From positions 124,001-188,000 of the forward strand of contig JBJXHN010000004.1 in the NCBI GenBank assembly GCA_046233135.1: a DNA stretch of 64,000 bases, written 5' to 3'. Position 1 is the first letter of the stretch, and each line of letters begins with the position of its first letter. Shown here in pieces: positions 48,747 through 57,370 of this stretch. The position numbers and the translations under genes are program-made. The stretch comes from JBJXHN01 sp046233135. GTDB lineage: Bacteria > Pseudomonadota > Alphaproteobacteria > Rhodospirillales > Rhodospirillaceae. The notes beneath the pieces are model-generated. The model saw only the letters and a program-made list of their open reading frames with translations. It did no database searches and was not told where the DNA came from.

Positions 48747-50071
48747 CCCAATTGCTCAAGCGCCTGCTGGCCGATGGCGACGGCGGCCCGCCGATCAGCT
48801 ATGAAGAGGCGCGCGAGCTGGCGCGGCACGAAAGCGTGGAAGTGCGGCGGGCGTTGGCCAGCCGCTCCGACATTGTGCCGGAAATCCTCTATTATCTCGC
48901 CGAGGACCCGGACCCGATGGTCCGTCTGGCGATTGCCGACAACGCCGCCGCGCCGGCCCGGGCCAACGAACTGCTGGCCGATGACGAAGAGACGGATATC
49001 CGCCTCAGCGTGGCCCGCAAGATCGCCCATCTGGCCCCCGGTCTGTCGGCCAACGAACAGGACCGGGTGCGGCGGATCACCTATGCCGCTCTTGCCCGGC
49101 TGGCGCGAGACCAGATCCCCCGGGTGCGGGCGATTCTGTCGGAAACCCTGAAGGATGTGGCCAACGCGCCGCCGGAGATGATCCGCCGTCTGGCCCGTGA
49201 CGCCGAGGTGGTGGTGGCCGCCCCGGTGCTGGAATTCTCGCCGGTTCTGACGGATGAAGACCTGCTGGAGGTCATCCGCTCCCATCCCGGCACCGGCAAG
49301 CTGTCGGCGATTTCCAAGCGTGCGGGGCTGGCCGAACCGGTTTCCGACGCCATTGTCGCCACCGACGACGGCAAGGCGATCGCCTCCCTGCTGGCCAACA
49401 AGAGCGCGCAGATCCGCGAAGAGACCCTGGATGTGCTGGTGGAGCGGGCCCGGGCCGTGCCGGCCTGGCATCAGCCCCTGGTGGCCCGTCCGCGCCTGCA
49501 TGCGGATGCGGCACGCCGGCTGGCCATTTTCGTCGCCGACCACCTTGTGGAAGCGCTGATGCTGCGCAAGGACCTGGACCCCTCGACGGCGGTGGCGGTG
49601 CACGAAGCGGTGCATCGGCGGCTGGGGGGGGACGGCGATGGTGGCGCCGTCGATTTCGGTCCCAACTGGCGGGACGAGCTGCGGGCCGCCTATCAGGACG
49701 TGCAGGATCGCTTGAAAGCCTCGCGGGAAAATCCGGCCATGCACGGCCGGGTTCCCGGCGAAGGCGAGATCGCTGCGGCGCTGCTCAACGGATCGGACAC
49801 CTATGCCATCGCCCTGATCGCCGGATTGGCCAATATCACGCCGTTTGCGGTGATGGCGGCGGTCCACGCCAGCAGCCCCAAGGGGATCCTGGCCATGGCC
49901 TGGAAAGCGGGGCTGAGCGCCGAATTCGGCCAGCGTATGCAGCTGAAACTCGGCCGGATTTCCCCCGATGACCTGATCGGTCCGCTGGCCGATGGTGGCT
50001 ACGCACTCGGCGAGGACGAGATGGAGTGGCAGGTGGAAATGTTCTGTGATGCGGAGGGCTATCGGGCGTAG
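48743..50071 (+). CDS. DUF2336 domain-containing protein
   Basis: A 442-residue protein of the alphaproteobacterial DUF2336 family. It is predicted wholly helical with HEAT-like repeats: LARHESVEVRRALASR, LAEDPDPMVRLAIADNAAAP, ETDIRLSVARKIAHL, RDQIPRVRAILSETLKD. The middle has ATDDGKAIASLLANKSAQIREETLD, a stretch typical of the family. No enzyme motif. Members often neighbour signalling genes; here it is translationally coupled to a diguanylate cyclase, so a scaffold or effector role in that pathway is possible (inference). Confidence 0.85.
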   Translation: MTQLLKRLLADGDGGPPISYEEARELARHESVEVRRALASRSDIVPEILYYLAEDPDPMVRLAIADNAAAPARANELLADDEETDIRLSVARKIAHLAPGLSANEQDRVRRITYAALARLARDQIPRVRAILSETLKDVANAPPEMIRRLARDAEVVVAAPVLEFSPVLTDEDLLEVIRSHPGTGKLSAISKRAGLAEPVSDAIVATDDGKAIASLLANKSAQIREETLDVLVERARAVPAWHQPLVARPRLHADAARRLAIFVADHLVEALMLRKDLDPSTAVAVHEAVHRRLGGDGDGGAVDFGPNWRDELRAAYQDVQDRLKASRENPAMHGRVPGEGEIAAALLNGSDTYAIALIAGLANITPFAVMAAVHASSPKGILAMAWKAGLSAEFGQRMQLKLGRISPDDLIGPLADGGYALGEDEMEWQVEMFCDAEGYRA

Positions 50072-50254
50072 TAGTGCGATAAATTCGATATTTTTCCTTT
50101 TATGTATCGTTTTTCTTTATGGCTAAAATTACCGAACCCTCAGTCATGGGTGTCGGACTATTGACTGAATCGGGTACGTAGCTATCTATGGATAGGTGAT
50201 CGAGGATCTTTTTCTGCGGCAGGTCTTCGGCAGGCAGACTGAGGGGAATGGGCT

Positions 50255-51790
50255 GTGTCGTCTGTTTTGAAAGACAATCGCCGTCTCCGCCTCGTTTCGA
50301 CCATGGCGGGTATTGTCGCCCTGGTGTTGGTCGTGGCCCTGGGACAGATCGCCTATTCCGCCTACCGTATTCAGCAGACGCGCCTGCATGACGAGGTGAT
50401 GCTGATCAAGGGGTTGATCGAGGCGTCGGGCCGCTTTGATGCCCTGCACAGTGCGGATGATCACCCCGGTGGTTCCGTCGGGGCCACCTTGGCCAAGCTG
50501 ACCGAAGCCCTGAAGCGCCTGCCGCTGGAAGAGGACAGCGAGATCGTTCTGGCCGAACGGCGGGGGCAGCAGCTGTTCTTTATCGTCGCCGTGCACGGCT
50601 TCGATTTCGTCGGAGAGAAGCACGAGACGAGCCGGTATGGGCTGGGGCTGCCGGAATATTCCCTGTCCCAGGACGGGCCGGTGGCCTTGCCGATGAAAAA
50701 GGCCCTGAACGGCGAAAGCGGGACGGTGCTGGCGCAGGATTACCGGGATGTCCCTGTGTTTGCCGCCTTCACTCCGGTCGAAATCGCCGGGCGCCGGTTC
50801 GGGCTGGTGGCCAAGGTCAATGCCTGGGCGGTCTGGCTGCCGGTGATCGAAGCGGGCGGAGCGGCGGCTGTGCTGGCGGCCTTGCTCATCGGTCTCGGGA
50901 CCTGGCATGTCCTGAGGCTGGTGGATCCCCTGATCGGCCGGCTGGAAGAAGAGGTCGGGGCCAATCAGGCGATGATCCAAACCTCGCCCAGCGCCATTGT
51001 CACCATCAATGATCGCGGCGCCATATTGCAGTTCAATGGTGGCGCCGAACGGATGTTCGGATATTCGGCGGCCGAGGTGTGCGGCCGGAATGTCAAGATT
51101 CTGATGCCCGAGGATGTGGCGGCGCGGCATGACGGGTTCCTGGAGCGGACGCGCCAGCACAGCGGCCGGATCCAGATTTTCGGCGTGGGACGAGAGGTGA
51201 AGGCCCGTCGCAAGGACGGCAGCGCGTTTCCCGTCAACATCTCTGTGGGCATCGCCAGATCCCGGCAGGGCACGCGTTACATCGGCATCATCACCGATCA
51301 GACCCGGCACCAGCGTGCCGAAGCGGCGCTGGTCGAGCAGCGGGACGCCCTGGAGCAGCGCCTGGCGTCCACCACCGAGGAAATCGCCACCTTCGTCCGC
51401 ACCGCGCCGAGCGGGGTGGTGACTTTCGATATCCGGGGGGAAATCGCCCTTTTCAATCCCGCGGCGGAGCGCATGTTCGGTTGGCTTCAGGCCGAGGCGA
51501 CCGGTTTGCGGATCTCTGCCTTGATCCCGGAGGTGGGGGATGCGGCCTCCGGTGAGACCGGGGGGGCCTGGGTGCTGGCTCTGGTGTCCCGCACAGCGGC
51601 GGGGGAGCGGCGCGAGGTGGAAGCCCGGCGCAGGGACGAAACGACCTTTCCGGCTCATCTGACGGTCGGTCAGGCGCGCCTGGCGGATGGCCGGGAAATC
51701 TTCATCGCCTTCATCGACGACATTTCGGAATGGAAGGGGCAGAAGACCGTGTTGCAGCGCCTGCTTGCCAATGCCGGACAGGATGTCTGA
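50255..51790 (+). CDS. Membrane PAS-PAS sensor without output domain (FixL-like first PAS)
   Basis: A 511-residue protein: TM1 (about 17-38), an extracytoplasmic domain (40-195), TM2 (about 196-220), PAS1 (about 240-345), a short coiled coil (350-375) and PAS2 (380-495). PAS1 strongly resembles the haem PAS of FixL: NVKILMPEDVAARHDGFL with His292 at the haem-ligand position, and GVGREVKARRKDG with Arg313 at the gas-sensing Arg position. There is no kinase, GGDEF or EAL domain; it ends shortly after PAS2. It may act by protein contacts, perhaps with the upstream cyclase. GTG start at 50255. Confidence 0.8.
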   Translation: MSSVLKDNRRLRLVSTMAGIVALVLVVALGQIAYSAYRIQQTRLHDEVMLIKGLIEASGRFDALHSADDHPGGSVGATLAKLTEALKRLPLEEDSEIVLAERRGQQLFFIVAVHGFDFVGEKHETSRYGLGLPEYSLSQDGPVALPMKKALNGESGTVLAQDYRDVPVFAAFTPVEIAGRRFGLVAKVNAWAVWLPVIEAGGAAAVLAALLIGLGTWHVLRLVDPLIGRLEEEVGANQAMIQTSPSAIVTINDRGAILQFNGGAERMFGYSAAEVCGRNVKILMPEDVAARHDGFLERTRQHSGRIQIFGVGREVKARRKDGSAFPVNISVGIARSRQGTRYIGIITDQTRHQRAEAALVEQRDALEQRLASTTEEIATFVRTAPSGVVTFDIRGEIALFNPAAERMFGWLQAEATGLRISALIPEVGDAASGETGGAWVLALVSRTAAGERREVEARRRDETTFPAHLTVGQARLADGREIFIAFIDDISEWKGQKTVLQRLLANAGQDV

Positions 51791-51818
51791 CGGCAGCCGG
51801 CCGGCCCCCGGTCGTCGC

Positions 51819-52505
51819 TTACGCTGCCGCTCCTGACGCCTCAAGCCATGCCGTGAGCCAGGTGGCGAGGCAGTCGGTGGTGTGGTGGCAATGGCTGCGG
51901 TCGGCGTCCGGGTCCATTTCCGTGGCCGACCAGTGGACGTCGTTTTTCACCCACACGGTGGTCATGCCCATGGCGGCAGCCGGTATCAGGTTCTTTTCCG
52001 AATCCTCGAACATGATTGACCGGCGGGGGTCGATGCCGTAGTCGGCGATCAGCTGGTCATAGGGTGGCTGCTGGGGCTTGGGGATATAGGCCGCGGCGGT
52101 GATGTCGTGGACCGCCTCGAAATGGTGGTCGATCTCCAGCCGGCGCATGACGTTGGCCGCATGGACCGCTGAACCGTTGGTGAAGATGATCTTGCGGCCG
52201 GGCAGGCGGGTCAGCGCCGCGTTCAGGGCGGCATTGGGGCTCAGCACCGAATGGTCGATGTCGTGGACGTAGGCCAGGAAGTCTTCCGGGTCCACGTGGT
52301 GTTCTTCCATCAGCCCCCGCAGGGACGTACCGTAGCGGTGGTAGTAGGCCTTCTGGATGCGGAAGGCCTCTTCCGGCGCCAGACCGAGCAGGCGGGCGAT
52401 ATAGCCTTTCATGCGGATATCGATCTGGCTGAACAGGTCCGCTTCCGCCGGGTACAGGGTGTTGTCCAGGTCGAAAATCCAGGTGTCCCAGGGGCCGTTG
52501 CCCAT
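51819..52505 (-). CDS. HAD-family pyrimidine 5'-nucleotidase
   Basis: A 228-residue HAD phosphatase. Motif I FDLDNTLYP with nucleophile Asp, motif II IIFTNGS, motif III Lys in YIPKPQQPPYD and motif IV FEDSEKNL. The pattern matches SDT1/PHM8-like pyrimidine 5'-nucleotidases. Start ATG 52505 follows AGGACGGGAACG; the longer frame is not conserved. Located 87 bases downstream of argB, same strand. Confidence 0.92.
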   Translation of the reverse strand: MGNGPWDTWIFDLDNTLYPAEADLFSQIDIRMKGYIARLLGLAPEEAFRIQKAYYHRYGTSLRGLMEEHHVDPEDFLAYVHDIDHSVLSPNAALNAALTRLPGRKIIFTNGSAVHAANVMRRLEIDHHFEAVHDITAAAYIPKPQQPPYDQLIADYGIDPRRSIMFEDSEKNLIPAAAMGMTTVWVKNDVHWSATEMDPDADRSHCHHTTDCLATWLTAWLEASGAAA

Positions 52506-52592
52506 CGTTCCCGTCCTTTCTTGCCTATCATCAACGGGGATGACGCGTTGGTGATGATCGCGCCGCGTCGCCCTTCGATCCATTCTCCCTGA

Positions 52593-53513
52593 TCAATGCC
52601 CGCGGATCAGGGTGCCGGCGCCGCGGGGGGTGAAGATTTCCAGCAGGATGGCGTGGGGGACCCGGCCGTCGACGATGACGGCGGCTTCCACGCCCGCTTC
52701 CACGGCCTGGACGCAGGTTTCCACCTTGGGGATCATGCCGCCGGACAGGGTGCCGTCGGACTGCAGAACCCGGGCGCGGTCCACCGACAGTTCCTGGATG
52801 AAACGCTTGTCCTTGTCCATCACTCCGGCGATGTCGGTCAGCATTAGCAGCCGCGACGCCTTCAGTTCGGCGGCCACCGCACCGGCGGCGGTGTCAGCGT
52901 TGATGTTGTAGGTTTCCCCATGCTCGCCAATGCCGATCGGGGCGATCACCGGAATGATGTCGGACTGGCGGAACTGGTCGAGCACATGGGGATTGACCTT
53001 GGTCGGTTCGCCAACGAAGCCCAGGTCCAGCACCTTTTCGATGTTGCTTTCCGGGTCCTTGACCGTGCGGTGCAGTTTGCGCGCCTGGATCAACCGGCCG
53101 TCCTTGCCCGATAGGCCCACGGCGAAGCCGCCGGCCTGGTTGATGGCGGTGACGATTTCCTTGTTGATCGATCCGGCCAGGACCATTTCGACCACGTCCA
53201 CCGTGGCTTCGTCGGTCACCCGCAGGCCGTCCACGAAGGACGACTGGATGCGCAGGGTCTCCAGCATCTTGGCGATCTGCGGGCCGCCGCCGTGCACGAC
53301 CACCGGATGCATGCCCACCTGTTTCAACAGCACCACGTCGCTGGCGAAGATCTTGGCCAGCTCCGGATCGCCCATGGCATGGCCGCCGTACTTGATGACG
53401 ATGGTCTGGCCGTGGAAACGCTTCATGTAGGGCAGCGCTTCGGAGAGGGTCTTGGCCTTGCGCAGCCAGGCGTCGTGATCGACGGGCTGCTGGTTGTCCG
53501 GGGTAGCGGTCAT
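52593..53513 (-). CDS. argB: Acetylglutamate kinase
   Basis: A 306-residue amino-acid kinase phosphorylating N-acetylglutamate, the second step of arginine synthesis. Seen: IVIKYGGHAMGD, VHGGGPQIAKML, GLSGKDGRLI and IPVIAPIGIGEHGETYNINADTAAG. The longer N terminus, with its helix before the first strand, is typical of arginine-inhibited hexameric forms. Lies 56 bases downstream of engB, and that neighbourhood is common in alphaproteobacteria. Confidence 0.96.
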   Translation of the reverse strand: MTATPDNQQPVDHDAWLRKAKTLSEALPYMKRFHGQTIVIKYGGHAMGDPELAKIFASDVVLLKQVGMHPVVVHGGGPQIAKMLETLRIQSSFVDGLRVTDEATVDVVEMVLAGSINKEIVTAINQAGGFAVGLSGKDGRLIQARKLHRTVKDPESNIEKVLDLGFVGEPTKVNPHVLDQFRQSDIIPVIAPIGIGEHGETYNINADTAAGAVAAELKASRLLMLTDIAGVMDKDKRFIQELSVDRARVLQSDGTLSGGMIPKVETCVQAVEAGVEAAVIVDGRVPHAILLEIFTPRGAGTLIRGH

Positions 53514-53569
53514 TGGACGGGCTCTCCTTGCGGTGGGCTATTGGTTTTGGTTTTGGGCACAGGCGACGC

Positions 53570-54280
53570 TCAAGCCGATGGCACAGGGGCCAGGGCCGCA
53601 AGCATCGCCCGCAACTCGGGCACGCCGGCGCCGGTCTCGCTAGAGGTCACCAGGATATCCGGGTGGGCGGCCACATGCTTGGCCGTTTCCTCGACGGTGC
53701 GGGCGTAGATGCGGGCCATCTCGGCGGCCTTCAGCTTGTCGGCCTTGGTCAGGACAACCTGATAGTTCACCGCGGCGGTGTCCAGCATGCCCATGACCTC
53801 GCGGTCGGTGTCCTTCAGGCCGTGGCGGCCGTCCACCAGCACGCAGACCCGGCGCAGGTGGGGCCGGCCGCGCAGATAGGCCATGATCAGCCGCTGCCAG
53901 CGCTTGACCTTGTCCTTCGGGGCCTGGGCGAAGCCGTAGCCGGGAAGGTCGACCATCGCCAGGGCGGGCAGGGCGTCCGCGGGGCCGAGGCGGAAGAAGT
54001 TCAGTTCCTGGGTGCGGCCGGGGGTGTTGGAGGTGCGCGCCAGCGTCTTGCGACCGGTCAGCGCATTGATCAGCGAGGACTTGCCGACATTGGACCGGCC
54101 GGCGAAGGCGACTTCGGGCAAGTCATGGGCGGGCAGGTGGTCCATGTCCACGCAGCCCATCAGGAAGGTGCATTCCTGGGCGAACAGCCAGCGGCCCAGT
54201 TCCAGCGCCCGGGCGGCTTCGCCCTCCTCGGGGAAGGCGGCATCGGGGCCGGGTCGGGGCATCTGGTCGGAAGGGGCCAT
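53570..54280 (-). CDS. engB: Ribosome biogenesis GTP-binding protein EngB (YihA/YsxC)
   Basis: A 236-residue GTPase for large-subunit assembly. G motifs: G1 GRSNVGKSSLINAL, G3 DLPGYGFA and G4 VLTKADKLK. The N-terminal 40 residues are acidic extra sequence typical of alphaproteobacteria. Downstream of yidC by 85 bases on the same strand, separated by a strong hairpin. Confidence 0.95.
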   Translation of the reverse strand: MAPSDQMPRPGPDAAFPEEGEAARALELGRWLFAQECTFLMGCVDMDHLPAHDLPEVAFAGRSNVGKSSLINALTGRKTLARTSNTPGRTQELNFFRLGPADALPALAMVDLPGYGFAQAPKDKVKRWQRLIMAYLRGRPHLRRVCVLVDGRHGLKDTDREVMGMLDTAAVNYQVVLTKADKLKAAEMARIYARTVEETAKHVAAHPDILVTSSETGAGVPELRAMLAALAPVPSA

Positions 54281-54327
54281 GGGACAGAAGGATCCTTGGT
54301 GGTCGGGTCAGGCGGGCAGACCGCGTT

Positions 54328-54355
54328 CGGCGCCCGGGGGGTGACCCGGGCGCCG
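54328..54355 (-). terminator. Strong hairpin between yidC and engB
   Basis: A perfect 11-bp stem CGGCGCCCGGG/CCCGGGCGCCG with a 6-nt loop, 10 bases after the yidC stop. No T-tract, so it may act by Rho-dependent termination, mRNA stabilisation or not at all. Confidence 0.35.
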
Positions 54356-54365
54356 TCGGCGAAGG

Positions 54366-56108
54366 CTAGGGCTTGGCCCCCATGCGCTTCATGATCGCCC
54401 ACTGCTGGGCAATGGACAGCAGGTTGTTGAAGGTCCAGTAGATGACCAGACCGGCGGCGAAATGCGCCAGCATGAAGGTGAAGATGATGGGCAGGAACAT
54501 CATGATCTTCGCCTGGGTCGGGTCGGTCGGCGTGGGGTTCAGCTTCTGCTGGAGGAACATGGAGATCCCCATCAGCAGCGGCCAGACGCCGATCATCATC
54601 ATCTCCGGCGGGGTCCAGGGGATCAGGCCGAACAGGTTGAACAGGCTGGTCGGGTCGGGCGCGGACAGATCCTGGATCCAGCCGAAAAACGGCGCGTGGC
54701 GCATTTCGATGGAGACGAACAGCACCTTGTACAGCGCGAAGAACACCGGGATCTGGATGACGATGGGCAGGCACCCGGACATCGGGTTGACCTTTTCGCG
54801 CTTGTACAGGCCCATCAGTTCCTGGTTCAGGCGCTGGCGGTCGTCCTTGAAGCGTTCCTGCAGGCGCTTCATCTCCGGCTGCAACAGCTTCATCTTGCTC
54901 AGCGAACGATAGGACTTGTTGGCCAGCGGGAAGAACAGCGCCTTCAGCGCGATGGTGAAGACGATAATGGCCACGCCCATGTTGCCCAGGAGACCATACA
55001 GATAGTCCAGGCAATAGAAGAAGGGCTTGGTCAGGAAGTAGAACCAGCCGAAGTCGACGGCCAGATCGAAATTGGTGATGCCGAGGGTCTGTTCGTAGCG
55101 GTCGAGCAGCGAGACTTCCTTGGCGCCGGCGAACAGGTTGCTCTTCACCTCGGTGGTGGCGCCGGGGGCGACCACGCGCTGGGTGCCCAGGAAGTCGGTC
55201 TGGTAGCCGTCGCGGCCGTCGCGGGCCTGATAGACGAAGCGGGCGGTGACGGGTCCGCTCTGGTCCGGGGCCAGGGCGGCCAGCCAGTACTTGTCGGTGA
55301 TGCCCAGCCAGCCGCCGGTGGTGTCGTGCTTGATCAGCTTGTCGTCCTTCAGGTCGTCGTAGTCGACTTCCTTCAGGGTGCCGTCGAACACCCCGAGCGG
55401 GCCTTCATGCAGAATGTAGAAGTTGGCGAGGTGGGCCGGCTTGCCGACGCGCGAGATCAGGCCGTAGGGAAACAGCGCCACATCCGCATCGCCGGTGTTC
55501 TCCACCGTCTGGGTGACGGTGAACATGAAATTGGCGTCGACGGCGACGGTCTTGGTGAAGATCAGGCCCTGGCCGTTGTTCCAGGTCAGCCGCACCGGAG
55601 AGTCGGGCGTCAGCTCGGTGGCCGAACTGGTCCAGGGCGTATCGCCGCCGGGGACGGCCACGCTCTTGTCGGCGGGCACCCAGCCGAACTCGGCATAGTA
55701 GGGATAGGGCGCGCCGGTGGGTGAGAACAGCTCGATCTCCGGGCTCGTGGGATCGGTGGTCTCGGTGTAGTTGACCAGGGTCAGGTCATCGATCCGCCCG
55801 CCCTTCAGCCGCAGGGAGCCATGCAGGCTGGGTGTCTTGATCTCGATGCGGCGGCTATCCCGGGCGATGGCGCTGTCACGGCTGACCGCTGCGGCAGCGG
55901 CGGTCGCCGGCGCCGGGCCACCGGGCGCGGACACGGACGGCGCATCGCCGGCGCTGGGGGCGGTGGCATCCAGGCTGCCGTCCTGTTCGGCGGCCGTGGC
56001 CAGCGTTTCCTCCTGTGGTGTCGTGCCGGATCCGAAGAAGTATTCGAATCCGAACAGGACCGCCATTGACAGCACGATGGCGATGATGAGGTTGCGCTGT
56101 TCCAGCAT
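54366..56108 (-). CDS. yidC: Membrane protein insertase YidC
   Basis: A 580-residue inner-membrane insertase. N-terminal helix IIAIVLSMAVLFGFEYF, a low-complexity linker, the large periplasmic domain (about 65-355), then the conserved core with FFPLANKSYRSLSKMK, the hydrophilic-groove Arg region and VNPMSGCLPIVIQIPVFFALYKV. Start ATG 56108 (MLEQRNL). yidD lies about 50 bases upstream. Standard rpmH-rnpA-yidD-yidC order. Confidence 0.97.
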   Translation of the reverse strand: MLEQRNLIIAIVLSMAVLFGFEYFFGSGTTPQEETLATAAEQDGSLDATAPSAGDAPSVSAPGGPAPATAAAAAVSRDSAIARDSRRIEIKTPSLHGSLRLKGGRIDDLTLVNYTETTDPTSPEIELFSPTGAPYPYYAEFGWVPADKSVAVPGGDTPWTSSATELTPDSPVRLTWNNGQGLIFTKTVAVDANFMFTVTQTVENTGDADVALFPYGLISRVGKPAHLANFYILHEGPLGVFDGTLKEVDYDDLKDDKLIKHDTTGGWLGITDKYWLAALAPDQSGPVTARFVYQARDGRDGYQTDFLGTQRVVAPGATTEVKSNLFAGAKEVSLLDRYEQTLGITNFDLAVDFGWFYFLTKPFFYCLDYLYGLLGNMGVAIIVFTIALKALFFPLANKSYRSLSKMKLLQPEMKRLQERFKDDRQRLNQELMGLYKREKVNPMSGCLPIVIQIPVFFALYKVLFVSIEMRHAPFFGWIQDLSAPDPTSLFNLFGLIPWTPPEMMMIGVWPLLMGISMFLQQKLNPTPTDPTQAKIMMFLPIIFTFMLAHFAAGLVIYWTFNNLLSIAQQWAIMKRMGAKP

Positions 56109-56157
56109 TACTCCGGTTTCCCAATCCAGCAAAGCGCCCCGGGGCGGGGCAAGGGTG

Positions 56158-56517
56158 TCAGGCGGACGGGCGGCCGGTATCGTCCGGCGTCCCGTGTCCA
56201 GACCGCCCGTTTTCGGACATACGGATCCGCGCCCCCCAGCGGGGCCGGGGGTCGTCGGGGACGGGATCGTATCCCATGCCGCCCCACGGATGGCAACGCG
56301 AAATCCGCCGAACGGTCAGCCACACTCCCCAGATCGGGCCGTGGCGCCGGATCGCTTCCATGCCGTAGTGACTACAGGTTGGGTCGAATCGACAAGATCG
56401 CCCCATGTAGGGCGACAGCACCAGCTGGTACAGCCGGATCAGCCCCATCATCAGCAGGCCCAGCCCCTTGCCGGCCAGCCGCAGCAGGCGCATCGGCAGG
56501 GCGTCGGGCGCGCTCAC
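56158..56517 (-). CDS. yidD: Membrane protein insertion efficiency factor YidD
   Basis: A 119-residue protein with RLYQLVLSPYMGRSCRFDPTCSHYG and RISRCHPWGGMGYDPVP, the family's conserved cysteine-containing segments. Peripheral inner-membrane helper of YidC. Overlaps rnpA by four bases. The last 30 residues are a polar tail beyond the usual domain. Confidence 0.95.
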   Translation of the reverse strand: MSAPDALPMRLLRLAGKGLGLLMMGLIRLYQLVLSPYMGRSCRFDPTCSHYGMEAIRRHGPIWGVWLTVRRISRCHPWGGMGYDPVPDDPRPRWGARIRMSENGRSGHGTPDDTGRPSA

Positions 56518-56957
56518 GGCCGCAGCTTCAATCGCTTGAGCGCGGTGCGCAGATCGTCCAGCAGAAGGTCGTAGGGGCGATGGACGGTGGCGGCCCGGCC
56601 GATGACCACGTAATCCCAGCCCCGGGGCGCAAGCGGCCCCAGCACCGCTTCCGCCGCTTCACGCAGGCGTCGGCGCGCGCGGTTGCGCTCCACCGCCCCG
56701 CCGACTTTGCGGCTGGTAGTGAAGCCCACGCGGATGGGATCGGGATCGACGGGGGCGCTGGCGGGGCGGGGTGCGGCCTGAAGCACCAGACCGGGGGCCG
56801 CCCATTTCCGACGCTTTCCAGCCACACGCAGAAAATCCGAGCGCCGTTTCAGGCGCTCGAGTCTCTTTCCCCCTGAGTCGCCGGCTGCCGCATAGTCCTT
56901 CGGGGAAGGGCTGTCGGCAGACGGGGTGGAGGATGCGGAGGCCGGGGGCTGGCTCAT
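56514..56957 (-). CDS. rnpA: Ribonuclease P protein component
   Basis: A 147-residue basic protein of RNase P, which matures tRNA 5' ends. RNR motif in VERNRARRRLREA, preceded by VGFTTSRKVGGA; N-terminal ERLKRRSDFLRV. An extra 25 residues precede the domain. Downstream of rpmH by 69 bases. Confidence 0.95.
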   Translation of the reverse strand: MSQPPASASSTPSADSPSPKDYAAAGDSGGKRLERLKRRSDFLRVAGKRRKWAAPGLVLQAAPRPASAPVDPDPIRVGFTTSRKVGGAVERNRARRRLREAAEAVLGPLAPRGWDYVVIGRAATVHRPYDLLLDDLRTALKRLKLRP

Positions 56958-57026
56958 GAGTCGCGGTCACGGACCCCGGAACGGAAACGGGGGTCCGGAA
57001 AGATCCTCAGGAGCGGATGGCCGCCC

Positions 57027-57161
57027 TTAGGCGGACAGCCGCTTCCGGCCCTTGCTGCGACGGGTGGCGAGCACGCGACGGCCGCCGACGGTGGCGCTGC
57101 GGCTGCGGAAACCGTGGCGGCGCTTGCGCACGAGACGGCTGGGCTGATAGGTGCGTTTCAC
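57027..57161 (-). CDS. rpmH: 50S ribosomal protein L34
   Basis: A 44-residue very basic protein: KRTYQPSRLVRKRRHGFRS, then RRVLATRRSKGRKRLSA, the complete L34 sequence. Translation starts at GTG 57161, preceded by AAAGGAGT at a normal distance; the open frame further up is not coding. First gene of rpmH-rnpA-yidD-yidC. Confidence 0.97.
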   Translation of the reverse strand: MKRTYQPSRLVRKRRHGFRSRSATVGGRRVLATRRSKGRKRLSA

Positions 57162-57370
57162 GGACTGCACTCCTTTTGGGGCGCCGCTGCGGGCGCGGTC
57201 GCCGAGAATTCCGAAAGCGGGGCTTATACAGAGCCAAACCGCCCCGGTCAACGGGGCTATCGCGGGAATCATCCGTCCGGCTCACACAATCTTTATTGGA
57301 CGGCTCTTCCCCGGCCCCTCACTTTCTATGGAACAGACCCTGCCGTTGTCCGGTCGCAAAGGTTTCGCCG

